From Brassica napus (taxonomy: Eukaryota > Streptophyta > Magnoliopsida > Brassicales > Brassicaceae), in the NCBI RefSeq assembly GCF_020379485.1, contig NC_063452.1:31209608-31273607 (forward strand): 64,000 nt of DNA. The letters are read 5' to 3'. The position numbers and the translations under genes were made by a program. Below the pieces are notes generated by a model, which did no database searches, was not told the DNA's origin, and worked only from the letters and a program-made list of their open reading frames with translations. This document shows, in pieces, positions 44,301 to 55,700 of the stretch; the first letter of the stretch is position 1; each line of letters opens with the position of its first letter.

Positions 44301-45029
44301 CCAAAATATATTTTTCATATGAAAAAGTAAATTATGATATATTGTAATGCTTTATACAATCATACAAGTTTCACTACTCTAAAACTAAATAATTAGATCA
44401 AGTAATAGATAAATATTATGCTTTAAGCTCTCTTTATTATTAATTCAATAAATAAAATGTTACTTAAGATTTGTTTAATTCATTATATTTACTTTAAATT
44501 TATATTATCTTATAAAGATTATTTAATAGTAATTAAAGTTCATCAAAATATTTGTTGCGATTAAATTTTAAATCTAACTATTATCCTATTACATATATAT
44601 ATATACACACATAACAATCACACATTAATTATAAAGTTTTTCTGAATATAAAGCAAAATTAAATATTATGCAGATAGTTTAATCACTTATGTTATTCAAA
44701 TAAAATATATATAAATTTTTGATAAAAATATTTTAATGTATTTATAGCTTATATACATTGATTAATCTACATAATATTTTTAAATATAGTTTAATATTTT
44801 CAAAAACTATAAATATGTTTATAAACTTAATTATTGCATCTATAAATATAAATAACTAAATATATAATAACATGATATAATTATGAATAAACATAAATAT
44901 TTAAATCAACAAATCCTATTTTAAATAATAAAATTATATAAATCAATTAAATTGTTTGTTTAAAAGTTATTATAAAACTAAACTAAATTATTGATACAGA
45001 CTCGCTCATAGCACGAATATAAAATCTAG
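41368..45029 (+). mobile_element. Non-autonomous Helitron, 3662 bp
   Basis: The 5' end is TCTATACTATATAAAAGT, the canonical start of Arabidopsis-type Helitrons. The 3' end is CTAG at 45026-45029, preceded by a decayed hairpin (CTCGCTCATAGCACGA). The flanks are A on the left (41367) and T on the right (45030), as expected for insertion between A and T. No Rep/helicase coding is present. The inside is very AT-rich and carries a 0.9-kb tandem duplication. Confidence 0.72.
42531..44332. repeat. Tandem duplication inside the Helitron (926- and 876-bp copies)
   Basis: Copy A is about 42531-43456 and copy B about 43457-44332. Both start at AAGTAGACATACAAARCCG and end at CATATRAAAAAGTAAA. Shared landmarks include GAGAACATATAGAGAGAG and CGTTCGTTATCTTATCGCCC. 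The main difference is a deletion of about 50 bp in B near 44160. Confidence 0.88.
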
Positions 45030-46010
45030 TTTATCTAACTATTATTAGTTGAGTTTAGTCTCTCTGCAATCATCCACCTCAGCAGATAGCATGGCTTAAT
45101 TTGTGACACCTGTCATCTTGTCTTTCAACTATTTATCTTATGTATACTTCTCAAAAACCGAATCGACATCTCCTTTAGATCTAGTAGTCATCATGAATTT
45201 CATCAATTTAAATGTTTCAGACGTTCTTAATTCTCATCTCTTTGTTGTAACGATGATTCATGTCATTTATATTATTTGGATCGTGTATTTGTATTTACCC
45301 TTCAAATCATTCTCTTTCTCTCTGTAATCTCAGGATATGATTTATGGGATGGAATTCAGTGATTCCTTTGAGTGTCTCCACCATTCCAAAGAGGTACCCT
45401 ACTACTTATTTATTCTCCTATTTCCTTGTCTTCTTTTAATTGAAGATTGATTTCGTGGTGATTGTTAGGTTATGGTGCAAGCCACTGTTTTCGGATTTAA
45501 GAAAACGCGAGACCAGACTGATGAATCATGTCTAGATCAGAGACCAGAATGATGAATCATGTATAGATCACGGGGTAATTCCAAAATCTGTGTTGGATGT
45601 GGCGAAGTTTGTGTCTTGAAAATTCAAATTTTCTCACTTTTAGTTTGAACTTTAATAGAAAACCTGGGAGAGCCGGAGAGGTCAAGGTTCACGTTGGTTA
45701 TGTGGCTCATATCTCTTCTCTTTCTGATTCTATACACACAGAAGGTGTTATTGTTGAGACTGAGACCACGCTATATGACTCTAAATTAATTTGAGGTTAG
45801 GTCTTTGGAGAAACGTGTTACACTGTTCCAGGAAGAAAGAGCAAACAGAAGGGACTCATCATCATCCACGAAACAATCCTACAAATATGTTTAACCATGA
45901 GATCAAGCAAAGACGATATGCAATCAGATTATTGATTTAGGTTTTAGGGGTTTTAATAGACCTGCAAAGATGTTTATGTTTCTTAATGTTTGGTTGCTCT
46001 TATGGTGCAT
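45030..46010. other. AT-rich stretch with possible exon remnants
   Basis: No gene can be assigned. A CT-rich region with a short ORF lies at 45103-45327. Around 45340-45600 there is GT-AG-like punctuation (AAGAG/GTACCC and TGTTAG/GTTATGG) and a small direct repeat of AGACCAGA-TGATGAATCATGT (45511 and 45541). It may be upstream decay of the gatB-like remnant. Confidence 0.35.
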
Positions 46011-46470
46011 GTAGATTTGAACAGAGTAGGAGTTCCTTTTCTCGAGATCGAATCTTAACTTGATATGAGAAGTGGGATTGGAGCCACTGAATACACCAGT
46101 GAGATGCAATGGATTGTGAGAGAGTAATGGGAATATCCAAGAAGGCCCTCTCCACTGCGATGCTAACATCTCAATCCGTCCAATTGTGCAAGATAAGTTT
46201 GGCACAAAAGTCAACAAGTTTCTTTCTTTCTTTGTCGTTTTATTATTCTGAGTATAGCCAGTGAAGAGATATGATCAACTCATTCTATTTTCATTCGACT
46301 ATATCTGGTTGATGATTCAAATTTTTGTTGGTTCATAGGTGGAAATTAAGAGTTTGAGTGCGTATCAGTTATTAACAAGGAAGTCGACTATGTGGTATCA
46401 AGACAAGAACTTCTCTGCAACCAGGGCCAAGCCGACCATATTTTAATGAGACAAGCGTACCAAGTTTAGT
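46011..46470 (+). pseudogene. Fragment of a gatB-like gene (Glu/Asp-tRNA amidotransferase subunit B), decayed
   Basis: 46011-46218 reads VDLNRVGVPFLEIES, then after a stop [20 protein letters not shown]. After a frame change it reads [20 protein letters not shown]. From 46339 it reads VEIKSLSAYQ and, in another frame, EVDYVVSRQELLCNQGQADH. These are the signature blocks of GatB, which transamidates misacylated tRNAs in organelles. The break between TKV and VEIK keeps intron-like ends (AAG/GTTTC... TCATAG/GTGG), so the copy came from DNA rather than mRNA. Several stops make it dead. Confidence 0.72.
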
Positions 46471-46524
46471 ATCTACAGAGCAAGAATCGCCAACAAACAA
46501 CATATGCTGTTAAATCATTATATT

Positions 46525-46850
46525 CAAAGAGATGGTCCGAGTTAGCTTATGAGTTGAAGAGATCGAAAGCTGAAACAAGGTATTGCAAAAAGGGTTAATG
46601 GATGAGAAGAAATAATATGCAAATATGGGCAAATGTAAGAAGATTGAATCAGATTTAATGGAAGCGAGTTGCAGAGCCTGAAAAGTGAAATAGAGAAGAA
46701 AGTAGAAACACCAAACGCAGAAGCCATAGAAGTTGAGCTAAGCAGAGTGAAGGTTTAGTTTGAGAAATGGAGGAAAGCGGCTGAGACGGAAACTTCTCAT
46801 TACATTCTGCTTTGGTCGGCGACGTGGGACTGCAGTCTAGAAGGGTGAGC
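46525..46850 (+). pseudogene. Coiled-coil gene fragment, resembling ICR/RIP (interactor of constitutive active ROPs)
   Basis: Pieces such as SELAYELKRSKAET and, further on, GSELQSLKSEIEKK, AEAIEVELSRVKV, stop, FEKWRKAAETET resemble the coiled coil and the WRKAAE box of ROP-effector ICR/RIP proteins. Stops interrupt it. The assignment rests on short motifs; another plant coiled-coil family is possible. Confidence 0.4.
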
Positions 46851-49022
46851 CCGATCTTGGGACAGTACATTAACAAGTTTGTATATATTGGTAGCTAATT
46901 TTAATATAATCCTTATTCAACATATCTTGTGTTCTTTTAAGCAAATTGATTGTTGTTATAGAGCTTGGAAATTAACCGACGGATGGACCATTGCAAACGG
47001 ATCAAATAAATTATGTTTTGTTAACTTGTGATTGTTGAGTCAACAAAATAATTTGTTGTTGTATTTTTTTTAATTATGAGTTATCTAAAGATGATAGAAA
47101 GATCGCGGATTACTGTCGTAGATTTGGTGCTGATGTCATCATTGACTTGAGAGTCTTGCAACAATGGTATCATTGGTATGAGTACCCCTATTTTCTTCAA
47201 GCGTGAGGCTGATGAAGTCATATGATTTGGCTGATCAGTTCTTTGTTGCTTCTTTTGTTGCATTGATTTCTTAGCTTTTGGTATATACCACTAAACTTAC
47301 ATGTTAAATAAATTCCAGAATGATGGTGAAATGTATGATGAGTTTGACAATCTAAAGAAGTACCATGTTATAACAAACCAAGCTTACATGCCGTTAGTGC
47401 TGGTTATGTTGTGTGAGAAGTCAAAAAAAGAAGATCATTCTGTTTTAAGTTCAACTCACACAACTTCTCTAATCTCTATGCAAGGAATATAGAACCTTAC
47501 CGCTATGAAAAAAAATATTTGGCTTGATAGATAGTTAAAATAGTCCTCACATAATGTTCATATGTTGAAGTTTGTAAATAATGAAAGGAAAGAGAGACAT
47601 TCAAGGATTTCATAATACAACTACGCTAGAACCACATTGGAACCGTAGATAATTAGATATGGCCTAAGCCCAATGTTTTAACTGCCTTAAGGAAGGATCC
47701 AGCATGCAGGGAATCTTTACCAGTATTACCCAACTCCATTCATGACAACCGTTTCTATAAAAAAATCAACAACAACCTCTTGGCGGACCACCTATTTGCA
47801 TCACTTACAAACTATTACGACTTCACTACAAAATACTTTTCCGCCAGAAATGCTAAGATTCACTATGTCAAAGACAAATAAGAATATTTCTATTAAAACA
47901 ACACTGCCTAGGAGTCTATTATCTCCAAACAGCCGCAGAAGGTTTATATATCAATGTCGTTCACCTATACCGCATTAGCAAGCTTTGTTTTTGCATTAGC
48001 AAGTTATGTATGAGTGAAATGGCACTCGGAAAAATGTACTTGGACAAATTAGGAAGGACACAAAGGAAAAACGACATGATATTAATGTTCGAAAGCCATC
48101 AATAAAGTCAATAAACTAAGCACATGTAAAAAAACACTTAACAACACTCACAACAACAAATGCCACAGTAACATATCTCCCCAACAACATGAAAATATGC
48201 AACCAATCTTATTATTACAAGCAAATAAAAGAAATTGTATATTCCATATAAAACCCACTCTAAAAAAAATTTTATTTTATGCTCCAACTATTAGCCATTC
48301 AATTTGTGTATTCAAACAATATAAACATTGTTTGACTGTTTTGAAATATTTTACTCACCTCGCATATGTAAATAAAATAGCAAATCCCTCATAAACAAAA
48401 TAGACATCCAATTGATAAATGCAAATCTGATCCTCAACATCGTTGAGACTTCCATAATAACGGCTCCACAACTCTGACAAATAGCTACAAAATCAGACAG
48501 TCTCTATTCAGGGGCAGCTATAACATTTTTCCATCGGAATTCATTAAGAGATTTTATAAGGTAGTTAGTCAAAAATATTTTTTACCATTGTAATATAAAA
48601 ACCTATGAATATTCAATTAATATACAATTTTTAACTTACCAAACGTCCACCCGTAAATTCACAACATCAATAATTATATTTTTCTTACAAATTTGTTTAA
48701 TAAAAAATTTCTTACAAATATCAGACATTCTACTACACAATTAACGAATATGCATAATCGGTTTGTGTTGACAGTGGGATCATTGATACTATTTGTGAAG
48801 ATTATTTGTGTTCTTTTGTTGTCGATGTTTTCTGAGGTTAAAGTTAATTTGTTTTCTTTTCCTTTTTTGGTTTTCATTTGGTTTTTAAAGCGAGTTTTGT
48901 AGTTTTTTGGTGGAGAGTTTTCTATTGAAATATTTTCTACATATTCGTAGAACTTTCTTGGAATTCGACATATTTTGTTTAATAAAACCATAATATGAAT
49001 TATAAATTCATTTAAGAAAAAA
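46851..49022. other. AT-rich intergenic region, no gene recognised
   Basis: Short open frames only. Near 47085-47180 a frame reads LSKDDRKIADYCRRFGAD and near 47320 NDGEMYDEFDNLKKYHVI, which look like exon remnants of an unidentified gene. The remainder (47500-49022) is low-complexity A/T-rich sequence in which I see nothing else. Confidence 0.35.
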
Positions 49023-50543
49023 CTAGATTTTGACCCGCGCTTAAAAGCGCGGGTTTATTTTTGAAATTAAATAATTTTATTTAAGATGAATTTCTAGAAA
49101 GGATAGTGAAAATCTAAATATATTTTTCCGTAACCACGAACCAAACCGTACTAAACTAAAAAGCCGAGACTAAAATTAAACCAAAATTGCATAAATACTG
49201 CAAAAATCTTATATTTGTGGAACCAAAAAAACTGAAACTGAATCGAAAACAAAATGTGTACCTGAATTTATAAAATAAAAACTATATACCAACAAATATT
49301 AATTTTATTTAATTTCTGAATAACCAAATATTTTTAAAATACTTAATAAATTGAATTACAAAAAAACTCAAATATTACCCAAGTATTTTTATATTCAAAT
49401 ATTAAAAATATTCTAATTATCCGATATTTTTATTCGAACAACTCGAGTTACTTAATATTTAAACTGAAAATCCTAAATTATCTGCTATTTTTAATTTATA
49501 AATCCAAAATTACCCAAGAAAGCAGAATTGAATCAGAACCAAATTGGAAATGGCATTTTTGGATATTAGTCGGTTCTCAACTTTCTACCAAACCAAAAAC
49601 CAAAACAACTCAACTGAAACCAAACCAAATGTGTATATACATGAATGGTTCCAAAACACCAAAAAATAATAATAACCTGAACTGAGCGTTGATGATTAAC
49701 AATGCATTTACATTTAAATGGTGCGGGAAAGAACATTTTATTTTATTTTCCCAAAAAAAATATTTAATTCATTTTAGTGGAGCATATGTGATTTATAGAT
49801 GAATTAAGACATCATCTTTTCATATCCAATCTGGAGATGCAGCCTAACCAGAAGCCATATATAATATGAACTGACTTTATGTTCTTCATAAAACAGTCAA
49901 TCATAATTCTACTTTTTGATATGCTTCCACAAAATTCCGGACATAACGAAAACCTATTAATTAAAATTTATAAAAACTCAAAACTCCGCCATTAATCTAT
50001 AAATCGACACAGGTTAGCCTGGAAAAATCCAGAAAGATCTGATAATAATTTTCTTTCTTATACTTTATAATAGTACAATAAATTTAATAACTTTTTATTT
50101 GTCATACAAAGTAAATTTATTGTATTAATGGTATGCATTTTAATTTATAGTATTTATATAACTATTATATAATAATTAATTGTTAAGCTGACGAACACTC
50201 TAACACCAAGTAAGTCGACCATGTATAATTAAATCGTTTAAATTGTGATTTTAGGTTAAATTATTATTAGGTGAAAAAATCATACGATTTGCACCAGAAA
50301 CCATTTTTTAATGCTTAATAAGAAGACAAATTAATGCTACACGTTCTCATGCCTGCGTAAATATTCTATGAATTCAAATATAGTAAGAAGCCGACGTTTA
50401 TATTTTTTGGGTAGTAGTCCAAATTAATGTTAGCGCCATTGTATTGTTAGGATAAAATGCAGTAGTAATTATAATAAATGAATTGGTCCAACAACCTTTT
50501 GTAAGTAGATTTATTTAAACTCCTTCTCTTTTAATAGTATAGA
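49023..50543 (-). mobile_element. Non-autonomous Helitron, 1521 bp
   Basis: On the minus strand it starts TCTATACTATTAAAAGAGAA (from 50543) and ends with a perfect hairpin ACCCGCGCTT-AA-AAGCGCGGGT (49033-49054) followed by CAAAATCTAG (to 49023). It is flanked by A/T as Helitrons require. These are textbook Helitron ends. No coding region is seen inside. Confidence 0.92.
49033..49054 (-). terminator. Helitron 3' hairpin
   Basis: A perfect inverted repeat with 10-bp arms (ACCCGCGCTT) and a 2-base loop, 6 bp from the CTAG end. In Helitrons this hairpin is thought to signal the end of rolling-circle transposition. Confidence 0.88.
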
Positions 50544-50790
50544 TATACGAAGCCCGAATAACACTGGTAGAATGTATTGCTGCAATTTTGAACCATCGAA
50601 GTCATTTACTATTTTGTATGGCGAGGCTATCTCTACGTGGCGCAATGTCTACCGGGAAATCTGAATCGACGACTTGACTAAGGATTCAAATGACTCGTAA
50701 CTCCTCCTTGGCACCGTTACTAATCTAACATCTCTCTCTCTCTCTCTCTGGAACTCTCATCACCTTATCATCTCCCGTAACAAAACCAAA
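50544..50790 (+). promoter_or_regulatory. Promoter and leader of the SDR gene
   Basis: Short upstream region between the Helitron end and the ATG. A CT microsatellite (50731-50749) lies in the likely 5' leader, common for plant housekeeping genes. No clear TATA box is seen close to it. The Helitron inserted about 250 bp upstream of the ATG and now forms the distal promoter. Confidence 0.45.
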
Positions 50791-52543
50791 ATGTTCCTCT
50801 TAAAGGTATGTACTTTATTTCCTTGGATTCACTTATCTCTGTTTGTCCGTTTCTTGTCTAGTGTAGGACTAAATTGTAGCACTTCCGTCTGATTATGATC
50901 TATAGACATGGAGATCAACCGCTTTCGGGATTTATGGCTATATGAATTTCACCAAGACTGGTTTCCTGTAAGTCCAAGAATTTGTCTATTTAACCTAACT
51001 GGAGAAAACCATTTTGAATTTCATGTGATTTGTTTTATGGCAGAGACCATTCAAAGAAGTTCAAACCTGAAGATATGCAGATACAAATCCAAGGAAAGAA
51101 CTGTGTGGTCACTGGAGCTAACTCTGGTATTGGTTACGCCGTTGCTGAAGGTCTTGCTTCACGGTAAAGCTTTCTCAGTAATTGAAAATGATTTTGTCAC
51201 ATTAATGTGTATATAAAGTCATTCTCTTTTTCTTTTTTTTTTATAATAGTGGAGCAACTGTTTACATGGTGTGTCGGAACAAGGAAAGAGGAGAGGAGGC
51301 TCTTTCTAAGATTCAAAACTCTACAGGAAACCAGAATGTCTACCTTGAAGTATGTTCTGAATACTCTGTTCTATGAATACTGGAAGATAACAACTCATTT
51401 TAGATTTGCTTCTTTTATTTTGTTAGGTTTGTGATTTGTCTTCTGTTAATGATATAAAGTCATTTGCTTCGAGTTTTGCTTCAAAGGATGTTCCGGTTCA
51501 TGTGCTGGTAATGCCTCTCTTTTCTTTTTTTTGTACTACTGCTTAGAATGAATATTTAACTAGAGTTTGTTTGATTCATTTTGGTTCTTAGGTTAATAAC
51601 GCCGGTTTGCTTGAGAACAAACGAACGACTACACCTGAAGGGTTGGTCTCTATCATCTTTTCTTGAGCATTCCACAGCTTCATTTTACCCTTGTTTTATA
51701 TTCCATATTTGGTCTTCTGTTTGTTTCAGATTCGAGTTGAACTACGCGGTGAATGTACTTGGGACATACACAATGACAGAGCTGATGCTTCCGCTGTTGG
51801 AGAAAGCGTCGCCTGACTCCAAAGTCATCACCGTCTCCTCTGGTGGAATGTACACGTCGCCACTTACAACAGATCTTCAGGTAACCAGTCTGACATCCAC
51901 AACACATTCTGTGTAATGTATTTAGAACTGTTTGCACCACTCAACTGGGCCTCGCGCTGCGTATGGATTTTCTGCAGTTTAGTGGTGAAAAGTTCGATGG
52001 AGTGTTACAATACGCACGGAATAAAAGAATCCAGGTCGGTAAAAAAAGACAGAATCTACGTGCTAGTGAAAATCTCTCTTTTTTTTTTGTCTGGTTTTCT
52101 AAGATTGTGGGTGTGGAAATGATTTATAGGTGGCTCTGACAGAAAAATGGGCTGATAAGTACAAGAACAAAGGCATAGGTTTCTACTCAATGCACCCTGG
52201 CTGGGCTGAGACACCTGGTGTCGCCAGGAGTTTGCCCAGTTTCAAAGAATCGTAAGGAAAAAAAAATCTCTTAACAAATATTATTTATTTGATATAAAGC
52301 AAAACATCCAAGTTTAAATATTTTTGAATCAGGTTCTCTGGTAAGCTTAGAACGAGCGAAGAAGGAGCAGACACAGTTGTTTGGCTAGCACTTCAGCCTA
52401 AAGAGAAGCTGGTCTCTGGTGCATTCTATTTCGATAGAGCAGAAGCACCAAAACATCTGACGCTTGCAGGTACAAGCAAGTCTCATGACCTTATAGACTC
52501 TGTCATTGACACACTGCATTCCATGGCAGCTCTTGATCCTTAA
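50791..52543 (+). CDS. Short-chain dehydrogenase/reductase, DHRS12-like (ten exons)
   Basis: Exons: 50791-50805, 50906-50967, 51044-51163, 51250-51349, 51427-51507, 51592-51641, 51730-51880, 51978-52034, 52130-52251 and 52333-52543; 969 nt, 322 aa, all GT-AG. The Rossmann NAD(P)-binding motif TGANSGIG is at residues 49-56 and NNAG at 128-131. The active-site serine is in VSSGG (about 179-182), and the YxxxK pair is Y205/K209. It is a complete classical-type SDR of the DHRS12 group, which reduces or oxidises carbonyl/alcohol groups; the plant substrate is not known. I recall Arabidopsis At4g09750 as the orthologue, next to a choline kinase gene as here. Exon 1 codes only five residues (MFLLK). 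It is convergent with the kinase, 230 bp apart. Confidence 0.92.
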
Positions 52544-52773
52544 AAACTATATCTTCTACATGGGTTTTTTCTCGAGAATAAATGTGATCGATCTCTGGTA
52601 AATATCACAATGGAATAAGATTCAAATATTAAACTTTCCTATTCTTTCCTTGGAAAGTATTATTGTGCTGGATGATTACATAGTATCAGAACATAAGAAA
52701 TACACATGGTTTTTAACATTGGCATAGTAGCCATGTTATGGATCTCATCATGACTTTTTTTGTGTGTAATATT

Positions 52774-55700
52774 TTACTTATGAGATGAGTAGAAAGGTAA
52801 AAGCTGGTGCTTTCGAAGCCAATACTGTTTGAATCTCTGCTTCGAATACTCGAGATAATTGAAGTCAATCTTGTTCACATAGCCCTGCACATGTACACAA
52901 TGTCATAATCTTCTGAAATGCTTTGTAGTTTATCCAAAGAGAGAGTGAGAGAATTAGCTTACAGAGATGATTCCCCATAAACCCCAGAAGAGATGGCTCG
53001 CCAATGTATACTTCTCCACATCATCCAAAAGCTGTTCTATGTCTTCCTCTCTTGGTTCTTCACCTGTTTTAAAACCAAGTCTTAAGTCATAGGAATTAAC
53101 TTTCTTACTAAATTTTTAAAACTAACGGAATAGGCTTTTTAACCTGAAGAGGCGAGGTAGTTGCAGATGAATCTCCTCCTTTCTTCTTCTCCTGCAACTC
53201 CAAACCATGAATTCAAAAAGCCCACATCTAGATTATGGAATTACAAAAGTTTCGTTAATTGATCACTGTACCTGGATATAAAGTGTAGTCCAAGATATGA
53301 GGAGTGTCAGAATGGTAATTTGCTACCATCTCACAGAAGTGATTTGCTATGTCATAAGCAACTGGATTGTAACTTGCATACTCATAATCCTGTCCAAAAC
53401 CCCCATTGATTAGACATAGAAACTAAACGATTCATCATGACACTGTTTAGCCTTTGAGTTAATGGTAAGGGTTTTTTTTTTTTTTTACCATGCTAGAAAA
53501 GAAAATGAAAGTGTTTAAAAGAAAAATGTGTCTATAAGACTTTACAATGATAGTGATGGCATTGGTGTCTTCATCAATCATGATGTTACCATACTGCAAA
53601 TCATTGTGAGAAAAACCTATTTCTTGTTGGTGGTACTCATTGTTCACTTCTTGTTCTAGCAAGTTGATTTCATCTTCAATATTGTCTAGACCAAACTCTT
53701 CTGAATGTTCAGCTGAACACAGATTCTTGGCTTGTCCTACCCAAGTCCTGTTATGTTTCCAATGAAAATTACTTTTGTGTGATCTAAACATTTATTGGGA
53801 AAAACGACTAATAAGAACTGAAGTTTCTTACCTCATCCTGTCCCAGATGTGAACAGTTTGATCTCCAGGAATGTTTATGCTGTGAAATTTTCTTAGCTTA
53901 GTTGCCACTACAGCTGATATGTTGGGATCACGAAGATCGCTTGCTGATAGGGTCTGATCCAAAGTTACAGATGCATGAGTTAGTATCTTAACATTTTTAT
54001 AGTGGGAAGATCAACAAAGAATTTTGGTTATGCATCTAATGGAAACACTGTGGACAACTTTTAAACCCTCATATAACTCAATCGGTATGAAGCTAAACAG
54101 GCCATTACTAATTTACTCGGTTGGATTTTACTACAGTTTAAAACGCAGATTAATATGTAAAACCAATAATTATAAGAGCGATAAGGTTTGCTACTTTGCT
54201 CGATCTAGTTAACCTGGACCAGAATCGTACCAAAACCAAAGAAAGTATAGACCGATGAGAGTGAGAGCTGGTATAAATCTCATTCTCCTTGTAATAAGTT
54301 GTGTTTCACAACATTGTAAAACCTTTTGAAAAGCTGGTATAAATCTTAACATTTAGACCCAAAAAAAAAAAAAAAGTATAGACCGATATCGGTGTCTTTA
54401 ATTTCATAAGTGAGAGCGAACCGAAATAAAAATAGACAGAATTAAAAACACGATTTAAAAAAAAAAATCTGTGAAATGTTCACTATCCGAATTCGACATT
54501 TCAGGAACCAAAACAAATAGAAAATAAAGGAAACAGTCAAACAGCCCATCAAGTGTCTCCTAAACACAAATTCCAGCCAAACCAAACCAAATTGTATTCG
54601 GTTTCATTTCAATCCGATTTCAATATTTCATATACCGAACAAATAGAAAATCAAATAAAGATGCAACCAAAAAAAAAGATTGGAAATTTACTACACTTTT
54701 CACATCTAAACCGGATGAATCTCCTCGGTTTGGAATCATCCGGTTTAAACTCCAACAGCAAGGGTAAACCATTTTATACTAGCGAATCAAATACATTTAT
54801 CCCTGTTCGAAACTACGCTAGGCGTGAGTCGGACGGCCGGTTGACGCCTAGCAAGTTGACAAAAAATCGGGGATTAATCGGGGTGTACGCGGAAATTAGT
54901 TTTTTTGGTAATTTTATTTAATTTAAAATTTAAAAATAACTATTTAATGTAAATACATATTTTAACAATTTATATTAAAATTTAACTCTTACAAAATCCA
55001 TTATTGAATATATAATACAACTGTAAGTATTTAATGTAAAATATATGATAAACTGCTCATTTGTGTATATACACTATCATTGAAAACTATATAGATATTT
55101 TCATTGTAACAAAATTTCATTGTTAAAATATGTATATCATCCGGTTACAAAATTCAAACACAAACTATATTAATTTTCCAGAATAATACCCAAATATGTT
55201 GTATCAACAAAACCACACATCTTAGATTTATTAAGATATATTTATTGTATTGGTAAAAGCTGGACCAACAGTATATTATTAATTTATTAGGACACGTTCA
55301 GTGAAAATATAAATAAAAGAAAAACACAAAAAGTTAGAAAAACTAAAGTCCCACATCGGTTAATGCAAGCAAACGTAGTTCTAAAAAGTTCTATAAATTA
55401 ACTCCCGTTTCTTACATTATTTTTCAAATAGGGTTTTTTTAACAGAGCCCAAATACTTGCCAGTAAGTTTTAAAACTACGCTTATAATTCGGTAAAAAAT
55501 CGGTTCCGTACCGTTTAATAACATTATGCGGGCGATTAATTGGTGTCCGAGTAAGTAACCCGATTTGGGTTTACTCGCCGCGGGACCCTTACGCCGAGCG
55601 CCTAGGCGGCCGATTTAACGGCTAGGCGCCCGCGTTTTTGAACAGAGACATTTATACATCAGGTAGATATTAGCAATTCGGTTAAACCGAATAGAACCAA

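Noticed and set aside
45103..45327. 74-aa hydrophobic ORF
   Set aside because: T-rich sequence gives a hydrophobic reading by composition; no family resemblance.
48674..48991. 105-aa minus ORF and antisense 69-aa ORF
   Set aside because: AT-rich sequence, no motif, no splice context and no promoter.
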